Assembly: GCA_963930655.1 (NCBI GenBank)
Contig: OZ005600.1
Location: 15,503,501-15,567,500 of the forward strand
Source: Myrica gale
Taxonomy: Eukaryota; Streptophyta; Magnoliopsida; Fagales; Myricaceae
Reading direction: 5' to 3'
DNA length: 64,000 nucleotides
Below the pieces are notes generated by a model that worked only from the letters and a program-made list of their open reading frames with translations, was not told the DNA's origin and ran no database searches. A program made the translations under genes and the position numbers. Positions 1-9,518 of this stretch are shown here, piece by piece (position 1 is the first letter of the stretch; each line of letters opens with the position of its first letter).

Positions 1-887
1 CCTTCTCTTCCTCTTCTTCCTTCTTCTCCTTCTCCTTTCCCACGAATCTCTCCTTACCTCTCGGTTTCACCCTTTTTCTCCCCTTGGTTCTCTCTTTCTC
101 GGTTTCTCTCTACTTCTCACTTGTGTTGCACGACCAAATGAGTTAAAATAAAAGAGGAAAGTAACTTAGGTGAAAGGCAAGGCAAAGTGAAGGCTGCACT
201 TGGACTGAATTTCGGCCAAGAGGGGAGATTCTCTCTTGGTAGCATAAAAACCAGCTTTTGCAGCAAAATTCGGCAGCCATCAAATCATGTCTCCTTGCTT
301 TATTTCTTTTGTTTGTTTCTTGCTTAATCTCCTTATGTTGTTCGGTGATATCTAACTCAACTAACTCAGCCACTTTAATGATACTTAGTTGGCCTAATGA
401 AGCTTTAATATAACTAGCCCAATAACAGCCCAACTATTATAAGTTCTAAGGCCCAATAACAACCCAACTATTATAAGTTATAAGGCCCAATATCAACAGC
501 CCACTATCTTAAGTCATATAGGAAATCATCTTGAAGAAAGTTGGCCATTAAGCACTAATCATCCCTTAATTGTAATTAGCAACATGATTGGTTCAATTAT
601 CTAACCTATGCATCATATTTAACCCTAATCAACAAGGATTAACTTAAATTAATCAACCCTAGGAAGCTTAGCTTAATTTCGGCCACATACATACCATACT
701 AACCATTATCCAATTGACACAAAATTAAATTCAAGAAATCTCATCCATTGCAATTTCATAATAACATTACATACTCATTAATACTTAGGTCATACATTGG
801 CCAAAACAAGGCCTCCATTAATTCAAAATAACCATAGAATTCTTCAACTTACAATGAAGTAGGTACGGGTTTCTTTGGGGTCTCACA
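1..887 (-). mobile_element. probable LTR of a retrotransposon, cut by the window edge
   Basis: Read on the minus strand, the segment begins at 887 with TGTGAGACCCC, a start typical of plant gypsy LTRs. It then runs as noncoding AT-rich sequence to the window edge. Repeated short blocks (GGCCCAATA, CCCAACTATTATAAG) lie at 410-510 and a CT-rich microsatellite at 1-60. No internal retroelement protein is visible, so it could be a solo LTR or the end of an element lying to the left. The call rests on the terminal motif alone. Confidence 0.4.
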
Positions 888-1622
888 GAAAAAGCCTCGA
901 AAACAGGCCCATAGATCCTGCTGTGTATTCTAACTACATCAGTACTGAGAATAAACTTTTTTGTTCTATGTTTAAGTGTGTTTCTGAGCAATTACAACCA
1001 CAGGAAGCAAAAGCATGATAAGAGATCAACAATGTCTCTACGATAATAAAAATGACAAAAAAAAGAGCCTCGGTTCAAGAAAGCAAATAAGGGCAAAGAG
1101 AATAATGGCGCTATGATAATAAAAATGCTGGCATCGAGACCTTTTTTTATTGATACATCACATAATGATGTTCCGACCTCATTAACATTGTCAACTGATA
1201 TTAACCAGGACTTCTTGTAAATAGCAAGAGATGGAATAAGAAACAAAAATGAGCAACTTGCCTGGCAACAGAACTCAGCCCCACAAAAATAGGTGGTGTT
1301 GGCATACTCTTTAGAAAAGTTTGCAAAACATGATGAGTTGAGCATAGTTCATCTCTCCTCTGCTTATGCCCTGAAGAAAAAAGTGCAGAACTTTCACAGC
1401 ACTTCTTACATGAAAACTGACATTCCATAGGCAGAAACCAAAAGCCACAAACCCGGGCAGTTGATGGCCAGTAATCTGCGCAGAAAAATAAATATGGCCA
1501 TGAAATTAGAGGAACATAAATTGAAGAACAAAAGATTCTTTCATCATAGGGCACATAATTTTCAGAACAAGCTAGAACAAGTTGATTAAACTATCTCTAT
1601 AAAACAAGCAACAAAGAATCAC
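888..1622. other. no recognisable gene
   Basis: AT-rich sequence between the LTR-like block and the golgin exon fragments. Minus-strand reading frames of up to 117 codons exist, but I recognise no family in them and they have no clear exon structure. It may be the downstream part of the captured gene fragments. Confidence 0.4.
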
Positions 1623-2432
1623 CTGCACAACAACGCCACCATCTGAACCTCCTTCCTCTTTTATAATGCTGAAAATCTTCTCGAATGCACCTTCAAAGAC
1701 CAAAATTTTTGAATCTCCTAGAATCAAGAAACTTTATTACTTAGTAATTAAGCAAACATGATAGTTCTACTGCTCAACAGAAATTTGAACGAAGAAGTGG
1801 AAGGACAATCTTACCTCAGCTTCACGGGTAAAATAAGTAAGCAACAGTAAGGCCTCATTTCGAATAACCTGGAATAACCACAAATACAAGTACAAGAAGA
1901 TTGTCAAACCATTCAAGTCTGTTGGTGCTGCCTTCTCACATAGTATTACAACACTAAAAAGTTCAAAAGGTTATATTTATTTTTACTTAACAAAGGAAAT
2001 CACACATAAAGGCTTCTATTGTAGACAAATATACCTACGATAATGTCAATTTACAGAATCGAGAAAAAGTAGCAGAAGCAGGATCCCATGAATTTGTCCC
2101 AGCACGACTGAAAAGAATCCAAAATTTAGGTGCAAAAGCAAGACAGTAGCTAAGAAACTAATACCTATTTGTAGAATTTGTGAGGAGCGCAGTCAAAAGT
2201 TGAAGAGTATAATATCGCACATAGAAATCCTCCTCTAACTGCCAACAAGCCAACAAGATGACAAATGAAAAAGGGCGTCAAGCTATATGTATGAACCAAG
2301 AATAAAATAACATAACCCAAAAATGATTTTAACAACACATTAGTGATAATCCAACATCTATTGATGAATTCTCACCAGCAAACTTCGAAGAAGAGAATTG
2401 TTGTCTGCTTCTCTGGAAAGCAAATCAGAATA
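1623..2432 (-). pseudogene. GC6: golgin candidate 6 (p115/USO1-like) gene fragment
   Basis: Four exon pieces match the armadillo-repeat head of plant golgin candidate 6, a vesicle-tethering protein of the Golgi. They lie at 2432-2376 (DLLSREAD), 2238-2165 (EEDFYVRYYTLQLLTALL), 1868-1815 (VIRNEALLLLTYFTREAE) and 1717-1623 (FEGAFEKIFSIIKEEGG). Each is bounded by AG and GT splice signals. The family normally has another exon between the second and third pieces, which I cannot find. The last exon has lost one A in an A run, so its frame is broken. The rest of the roughly 900-residue protein is missing. This is a captured or duplicated fragment, not a working gene. The assignment comes from recalled family sequence and was not searched. 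Confidence 0.75.
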
Positions 2433-2778
2433 CTAAGAGATCAGCGAAGACATATATAATTTTCTGGTAAGTCAACTGTGGAATCCTTCAAAAATAAACA
2501 TTAAAACTGTGGTAAAAAATATTTTCTGTACAACCTGTCTCCAAGGTCAGAACAAAATCTTGTGTGATAGCTCCATCATGGTCATCAGCAGCACTTCGAT
2601 AAGATACAGAGAACCATAACATAGGGATTCGTGGAGTTGAACTAATCACAGGGAAAAAAAACATAATAAGCACAATATTAAAGAGCAATCATACACAAGG
2701 GGAAAGAACCTGATTGACCATCATATGAAGCTCCATAAAAACTAAAAGGGAAGAAGACAAAGGCAGAAACCAGTGTAC

Positions 2779-3183
2779 CTTATCATTAATTCATAGTAGA
2801 TTCGCTTCAACTCCAACAAAGATGATATATCAGCAGGAGCCTCTTCGACCATGTTGTCACCTTCCTTAGGCTTTTTCTTTTCTTTTGACGCATCAGCATT
2901 AAAAACCCTTGGACTAATCTTCCTTGACAATATTTGAGCACGTACATAATCCTGGCGGTCTAAGCACAGGCGTACCTGAGAAATTTAATTTCAAACCAAG
3001 TATGCATATAATTAGCACCATTTTTGTAACAACCGCAACCCCCTCTCCCACTCCCCCAACAAAAAAGGTGGTCCTTTTAACCACTGGTTTGGAATTACAT
3101 ATACAACAACCAAAAAATGCACGCACTTGTTCAAGAATGAATGCAATTTTCAAAGTTTTTGCCATGACACCAAAAGTTTCCAC
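2779..3183 (-). pseudogene. RPN5: 26S proteasome non-ATPase subunit RPN5 fragment (two exons)
   Basis: Two adjacent exons of the proteasome lid subunit RPN5 (PSMD12) are readable. Exon 3183-3127 encodes 19 residues including VETFGVMAKTLKIAFILEQ. Exon 2975-2779 encodes about 65 residues including [20 protein letters not shown] and [14 protein letters not shown]. Both keep frame and AG/GT borders across a 151-base intron. The next expected exon (the part starting near YYSHN in the family) is absent, and golgin exons follow instead. No upstream RPN5 exons are present; a PAM2 gene fragment sits there. The full protein is about 440 residues, so under a fifth remains. The uninterrupted frame suggests fairly recent capture. 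Confidence 0.85.
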
Positions 3184-3259
3184 CTGCAAAGATTGACAAT
3201 AACAAACTTGTACAAAGAAAAACAACACAAATCTGGCAACTCAACCGTAGGAGGGTTTC

Positions 3260-3517
3260 TTATTCACAGTCCTCCGAATGGATTCCCACTGAGCCAAACT
3301 TGTCCTGGTGTTGAGTCTCCGTTTCCCTTGGGTTTCCGCGCATTGCCAAGTTGTTAGCGAGAAACCCACCACCCAATCCCACCAGCGATGGAGGCACGAA
3401 CTCCTCGGCCATAGGGTTTAGCTTCGAGAACAGGTCTTCCAACTCCCTCATGTCGCGATTGAAGTTCTCTCCACCGACTGCCATGGCGTTGGCGATGGTG
3501 CCGTAGCAACGCCACAT
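3260..3517 (-). pseudogene. CID-type PAM2 protein, first-exon fragment
   Basis: A minus-strand frame of 85 codons starts at ATG 3517 (a second ATG is at 3484) and ends with TAA at 3260. It contains RDMRELEDLFSKLNPMAEEF followed by VPPSL. This is the PAM2 motif (core LNPMAEEFVP) that binds the MLLE domain of poly(A)-binding protein in plant CTC-interacting (CID) RNA-binding proteins. The RNA-recognition motifs of the family are missing. The upstream CT-rich and C-rich stretch (3590-3665 on the minus strand) looks like a genuine 5' leader. Together with the RPN5 and GC6 pieces downstream on the same strand it forms a chimera. Whether it is expressed cannot be seen. Confidence 0.7.
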
Positions 3518-3673
3518 GATTCCTGCGGAGAGTCTCCAAGCTTCGGCTTGACGAGCCCACGCTGATCCCGGGGGGAATTTGGGTTCGTGCGAGAAGAAAG
3601 GGGGGCGAGAGAGAGACAGACGGAAAGGGAGGAATTTGGGGGGGGGGGGGCGGGAAAGGGGGAAGGGGGGTTC

Positions 3674-4780
3674 TGAAAGGGTTCCCCAGGAAGACCTTGG
3701 CCTGAACTCCAAGAGGGGGAGCACGAGGAAGAGGATAACATACGAGATGCAGCACCAGTGTCATCCATGTGCACCTTTGACACTCCTACAACACGCGCGG
3801 CAGGAGAACATGACACGGCCATAGCGCACACAGCCGAGGTACTACTGACAAGCCAAGCAGCAACAAATGACCAAGAGTGGCTAACCACATCAGCCACCGC
3901 CGGCGGCAGAGCACCACCACCCTTAGTGGTGACCGGACGAGAAGTAACGAGCATGGCCTTAGGAGACGGAGGAGCACCACTACACAAGGAGGAGCATGGC
4001 GGCATCGCCACCGTATAGGACGGCGGACGGCGGTAAGATCAATCTTTCAGGATCGCATCTTCAGAGATTGACCTTGATTATGGTAGTTATTAAATAAATC
4101 TTATCTTCTAGAATTAATAAATCTTATCTTCTAGAATTAGATATTTCTAGAAGATTATCTTTTGAATTTTGAAATCTTTTGAATTTTGAAGTTATAGGAA
4201 TTAGTCAAATCTCCTTGATTCTAGGGATTGTTTCCTTTGAATTTTGAAGATTTGAATTAGATTTATTTGAATTAATTTGATTTAGATTTGATGTGGTTTG
4301 AATTTGAATTAGGTATGTAATTCAAATCTCCTTGGTTAAAGAGATTTGATTTAAAATTTGAATAATTTGTTATTGAGTCAGTTAGGGTTGTTAGCTCCTA
4401 AGGATGTCTATATAAACACCTTTAGGAGCATTAGAGTGATTCATTCAGAGTATTGAGTATTGAGAGCTAGAGAGCTTTCTGAGTGTGGCCAAGCATAGAC
4501 ACGTTTATGCTAGTAACTTGGAGGCTAATAACCTCTTAAGTTGGGTGTGCTTGGGCTAATAACCCTTGTGCAATTGTTCTTGTGGTTCGAAGGATTAATA
4601 ATCCTTAGACCACGTTCTTCATAATAAAGAGTGAGATATTCTTCAATTGTTGTGTGTTTGATCCTAAATTCTACGCTCGTGTGTTACTAGAAACGGTTCG
4701 GGAGGATCGATTACGGTGTTGGAGCAAATCGCTAGAGGAGTTGGTGATTGTTGTGGAGTCCTAGACCGAGGACCCTAACA
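3674..4780 (+). repeat. 5' LTR of the first Ty3 element
   Basis: Starts TGAAAGGG and ends CCTAACA. Positions 3674-4150 match the 3' LTR, with about ten substitutions in the first 345 bases. It also has extra copies of short blocks: a roughly 23-base tandem duplication near 4105-4130 and an 8-base one near 4025. It contains an open frame (3758-4018) that is the LTR part of the pol frame seen in the 3' copy. No usual TGG-type primer-binding site follows; GGTTCACGGGAACG is found instead. The 3' LTR is too short to confirm the right boundary. Confidence 0.8.
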
Positions 4781-5560
4781 GGTTCACGGGAACGTACAGG
4801 TGATTTCAAAGTTTTTTTTTCCTTTTTCTAATTTGTGGTTATTCAAAATTTTTTAATAATAAGTTATATTTTGTAGTTACGTGTTTTTAGTAAATTAAAT
4901 AAATACATAGTTATGTACATTCTTTACATTCTTTTTTATAATTAGTATAATAATCTTAATTAAAATAGGTTGGGAACAATAATATATAATATTTATAATT
5001 TAAAAATATAATATTTTCGATAAAACATTGCATGATTTGTTATATGTGTTTATCATATACATGATATGTGCTAATTAACCAAAGTATTTTATATACATGT
5101 ACCTATATACCTAATGACTAAATCATATCCTCTAAGACCATATATTAAGTTATGTACTTTAATTGCATAAGCTAATCTCACAATATCTTATTGTTTGAAA
5201 TTAAATAATATGTTCTAATTAAATAATATTATATTACTAATTATTCAAAATATATATGCTCATTATAAGTATCATAATATATGTTTTCTAAACTATTTAT
5301 ATTTAATAAATAAATATACAATTACCATAGCAACAATATGTATAATTTAAAATATATCATATAACAACTTCAATTTTCATAACACTCTTACTAATTCCAT
5401 ATTTTATTAAGTATGTCCTTTAAAATAAATTTTTTTTTCAAATACATCACAAAATAAAAATATATATATTAAAAGGAATAAACTAATAAATAAACTAATT
5501 ATTAATATTAAATAATTTATAATTAATAAATAATAAATTATTTTCACATATACATATAGC
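4781..5560. other. AT-rich sequence in the retrotransposon leader
   Basis: Very AT-rich noncoding sequence between the 5' LTR and a CACTA terminus. It may be internal sequence of the same truncated CACTA element or original leader. No gene is seen. Confidence 0.4.
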
Positions 5561-5951
5561 AGCGTTTGTGACACAAACGTTGCTATAGATACACTTTTAG
5601 CAGCGTTTGGTGACACAAACGCTGCTAAAAGTTCAATCTTTAGCGCCTTTTTTAACAAACGTTGCTAAAGGTGGGTACCTATAGCGACGATCACTTTTGA
5701 CCGTCGCTGTAGGTACCAAATTTTTAAAAGCTTTTTTTTTTTTCGCAAAAACACTGTTTCAAATTTGTAATTTAGCAGCGCCGCTAAAGGTACCACTTTT
5801 AGCGGCGTTTTACAAAAAAATGCTGCTAAATGGGGTCTATAGAGGCACTATAACGACCGTCACTAAAGGTACCGCTTTTAGCGGCGCCACTAAAAACACC
5901 CTTTAGCAGCGTTTTTAACGACCACTGCTATAGACCTGTTTTTTTGTAGTG
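5560..5951 (+). mobile_element. CACTA transposon terminus (truncated)
   Basis: The segment ends GTTTTTTTGTAGTG at 5951, the inverted form of a CACTACAAAAA terminus. Upstream lies a dense array of short direct and inverted subterminal repeats such as TAGCAGCGTTT and ACGCTGCTAAA (5560-5940), the usual layout of a CACTA end. No matching CACTAC start occurs between the LTR and this point, so the left end is deleted. It sits just upstream of gag. Confidence 0.7.
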
Positions 5952-6077
5952 AATATCACATATAAACAAAACCAAATTATAATTTTCAGTCATAACAGTT
6001 GTGGAGCAAAAACAAACCAATTAGCATTTGACTAGAACGAACCATAATTTAGAACATGGAGGAAACAATAGACGACA

Positions 6078-7450
6078 ATGGCGGCCGCATCGAGTTCAGT
6101 TCCATCCAACAAAGATAGTTTTGAAGCTTTGGAGCTGTCATCTCGTTTGATGAAGGAGAAGATGGAGGAGACTACTACGTTCATGGCTGACATGCAAGGG
6201 GCCATCACCTCAGTCACCCATGCTACAGAGGAGAATATGAAGGCGGTGGAAGGTATGAGGCAAGACTTGCAAGCGATATTGGCAAGACTTGGAGGAGAAC
6301 CGAATGGGGGCAACTTCAGACCACCCCCAATCGTGGAAGAGGAGCAGCCCTTTGATGGAAGAAGAACACATATGTCAGAGTCTACAAGGGGAGAATCAAG
6401 GCAACGACCAGCACTTAGATTCGGTGGAAGAGTGGAGAACGAGCGGGAGGTAGTCGAGAGGTGGCTGCGCGAGGAGGAGCACAACCATGATGCTGACGAC
6501 CATGCAAGGACTGAAGAGGAAGTTGAGGGGAGTCGGTATAGGGAGAAGGAACCCTATGGCCGGATCCATGGAGACGTTAGAAGGCATGGGAGACAACAAA
6601 GAGGCAACCACTACCAGGAAGATGATGATGGAGGAAATCTGTTTAATCACCGAGGACCTCGAAGGGCCCATTACCGTGGAGGTGACTATGAGAGTAATGA
6701 TGGAAATCGGTTTAACAACCGAGGACCAAGGAGACCAAAGATTGACTTTCCCAAGTTCAACGGTGGTGATCCTCATGAGTAGCTAGACAAGGCGGATCAT
6801 TATTTTCATGTTTATGAAGTGCCAAGGGAGGAAAGAGTAGCCATTGCATGTTTCTTCCGTGATGGAAAGACGAGCAAGTGGTGGAGATGGATTCAGGCTC
6901 AGTACGAGAAATAAGGTAGAAGGCTTGGATGGACAGCATTTGAGAGAGAGCTGCTGATGCAATTTGGGCCCTCGCCCATTATCAACCACCATGGCCAACT
7001 AGCCAAGCTAAAGCAAGAAGGAAAGGTACATACCTACGTGGAGGAATTTCGTCAACTCTAAACGTTGGTGATGGGTTGGTCCGAGGAGGCACTTATTGGT
7101 ACATTTGTGGATGGGCTGAAGCCGTGGATTGCCAAGGAGCTCAAGTTGAAGCAACCCACAAGGCTACAAGAGGCGATGAGAATGGCCGAGATTCTTGAAG
7201 AAAGTCATCACTTTGAGAAGAGACACATCAAAGACTAAGTGGCTAGCAAGGCTTCTAAACCCTTGTACTCCAAGGGGTCTTGGAAGGGAAAGGAAGCGGC
7301 TATGGGAGATGCAAGGAACAAAGGGAAGGAAGTCAAGAAGCTGACCCGTGAGGAGCTTGATGAGTTTATCAAGAAGGGCTTATGTTTCAAGTGTGGAGAG
7401 AAGTGGAGCCGCGACCATCAATGCAAGAAGGCCGCCAAAGTAATGTTCAT
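6078..7450 (+). pseudogene. gag of the first Ty3 element
   Basis: Frame starts at ATG 6078 and encodes a charged N-terminal region, then a gag core (LDKADHYF near 6785 to ESHHFEKRHIKD near 7235). A zinc knuckle follows near 7380-7430 (CFKCGEKWSRDHQC), spaced CX2CX7HXC as in this group of plant Ty3 elements. It would form the RNA-binding particle protein. In-frame stops lie at 6780, 6912, 7059 and 7236, all in the same frame, with no indel. The first is in a position usually held by Trp; the other three replace positions plausibly Gln. Confidence 0.85.
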
Positions 7451-9518
7451 GATCTATGAAGTTGAGGAGCATGTGGGGGAAACAAGTGAAGACGAGCACG
7501 AACATGAAGAGTCATCTAGTGAAGGGGAAAGTGAGGAGGCCGAACTGAGCCTTAATGCTATGTCCGGAGTACAAAAGCCCTCAACCATGCGACTTATGGC
7601 TTGGGTCGGGAAGCATGAAGTAACTTTGTTGGTCGATAGTAGGTCTACCCACAACTTCATCAACTCCCGCATTCTTTCTAAGGTGGGGTTGCATAGGGAA
7701 GAAGTAGAGCCATTCGAAGTTAAGGTGGCAAATGACGAGAAGCTAAGGTGAGAGATGGTGGTGAGAACCGTGAAGATGAATGTCCAAGGTGTCCGCATAA
7801 GGGCTGATCTCCATGTACTATCTTTGGTGGGGTTGGATGTGGTCTTAGGCAATGCTTGGCTAAGAGACATTGACAAGGTTGTCACAGACTACGAGAAGAT
7901 GACTATGGAGTTCAAGTTGGGAGGAAAGAAGAGAACGTGGACAGCTCTAGCATCAAAAGAGCCAATGTCTTGCGAGGCCCATATGTTCGAAAAGCTATGC
8001 AAGGGTGGGGCTCATTGCTTTGCTATAGTGATGGGTCAAGACCAAGAAGAAGCTAAGCAAGAAAAGAAGCATGGTGATGGAAGTGAAGAGCTGCCCCAAG
8101 GCGTGAGGGCGGTTTTGGAACGACACAAAGAAGTTTTGGAGGTGCCTACCTCGTTACCTCCAAGTAGGGAGTTCGACCATCGGATTGTGTTGAAGGATGC
8201 TAGTAAACCGGTGAATGTGTCACCCTACCGGTAGGCTCATTTTCAGAAAGTCGAGATTGAAAGACAAATGGAGGAGATGTTGTCTAGTGTATTGATTCGA
8301 ACAAGCACCAGTCCCTTTTCATCGCCAGTGTTACTTGTGAGGAAGAAGGATGGAAGTTGACGCTTTTGCACCGACTATCGGGCCTTGAATGAAGCAACGG
8401 TGAGGGATAGATTCCCTATTCCTACGGTGGACGAGATGCTTAATGAGTTGCATGAAGCTCATTTGTTCACCAAGCTAGACTTGAGGGCCGGATACCATCA
8501 GATCCGAATGAAGGAGGAGGACACCCACAAAACGGCATTTAGGACTCACTCCGGCCACTATGAGTACTTGGTGATGCCTTTTGGGCTATGTAATGCCCCA
8601 TCGACTTTCCAAGCGGCTATGAATGCCATCTTCAAGCCGTTCTTAAGAAAGTTTGTATTGGTGTTCTTCGATGACATATTAGTGTATTCAAAGAGTGAGG
8701 AGGAACACTTAGAGCAGTTGGAGCAAGTGTTGATGATCTTAAAGGAGCACCACTTCTTCATAAAGGCGTCCAAATGTGCCTTCATGCAAGAAGAGTTAGA
8801 ATATCTTGGCCATTTTATCTCGGGCCAAGGAGTGAAGGTGGACCAACGGAAGGTTGAAGCAAGGGTGGATTGGCCTTTACCCAAGGATGTGTCAGCCTTG
8901 CGAGGATTCCTTGGTTTGACGGGTTATTATCGAAGGTTCGTGCAAGGGTATGGATTGATAGCCAAGCCACTCACATCGATGCTGAAAAAAGAGGGCTTTG
9001 AATGGACTGAAGAAGGGAGGAAGGCCTTTGAAGATTTGAAGAGAGCCATGACCAAGACACCCGTCTTGGCCTTGCCCAACTTCAAGAAACCATTTGAAGT
9101 CTATACTGACGCGAGTACTGAAGGAATTGGAGCAGTATTAGCGCAAGAAAGGAGGCCCATTGCATATATCTCAAAGGCCTTGTGGCCAATGAAGAAGGCG
9201 TGGAGCACTTATGCGAGGGAAATGTTGGCGGTGGTGCATGCGGTGAAGGTATGGAGACCTTACCTCTTGGGGAGAAAGTTCACCATCGCGACTGATCAGC
9301 AAGCGTTGAGACACTTGGAACAAAAGATAGTGACGCCGGAGCAGCAAAAGTTCCTTGTGAAGCTTTTAGGGTTCGAATATGACATCGTGTATCAACCCGA
9401 CAAGGAGAATAAGATGACTGATGCATTATCCAGGAAAGAAGGAAGTCCAATGATGTGGACTCTTTATGGAGATGAGGCCGAAGTTAGGGCCTTGAGTGGA
9501 GTTGAATGGAGGATATGA
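7451..9518 (+). pseudogene. pol: protease, reverse transcriptase and RNase H of the first Ty3 element
   Basis: Continues the gag frame. The aspartic protease region has LLVDSRSTHNF near 7630-7660, where the family has D-S/T-G; the active-site Gly is Arg here. The reverse transcriptase spans about 8160-8860 with YLVMPFGLCNAPSTFQ and the catalytic FFDDILVYS, both intact. RNase H follows (VYTDAST near 9100, ATDQQALRHLE near 9290, DALSRKEG near 9425). Stops occur at 7749, 8232, 8358 and 9516. The stop at 8358 replaces the Trp of the usual DGSWRFC. The catalytic residues persist despite the nonsense changes, so decay is mainly by point mutation. Confidence 0.92.

Noticed and set aside
1201-1554. 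117-codon minus-strand frame with many Cys
   Set aside because: No family resemblance, no splice context, typical chance frame in this composition.
3640-3655. Long G run as a regulatory G-quadruplex
   Set aside because: A mononucleotide run next to an LTR border may be real, but length is unreliable and no further G-tract pattern supports a function.
3970-3990. CACTAC within the 5' LTR as left end of the CACTA remnant ending at 5951
   Set aside because: The same bases are present in the 3' LTR at the equivalent place, so they are LTR sequence.
4781-4800. GGTTCACGGGAACG as a primer-binding site
   Set aside because: It does not start with TGG and I cannot match it to a tRNA end; the junction is rearranged.
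7454-7885. Minus-strand frame opposite the Ty3 gag-pol
   Set aside because: Shadow of the real coding strand; low-complexity Ser/Leu content.
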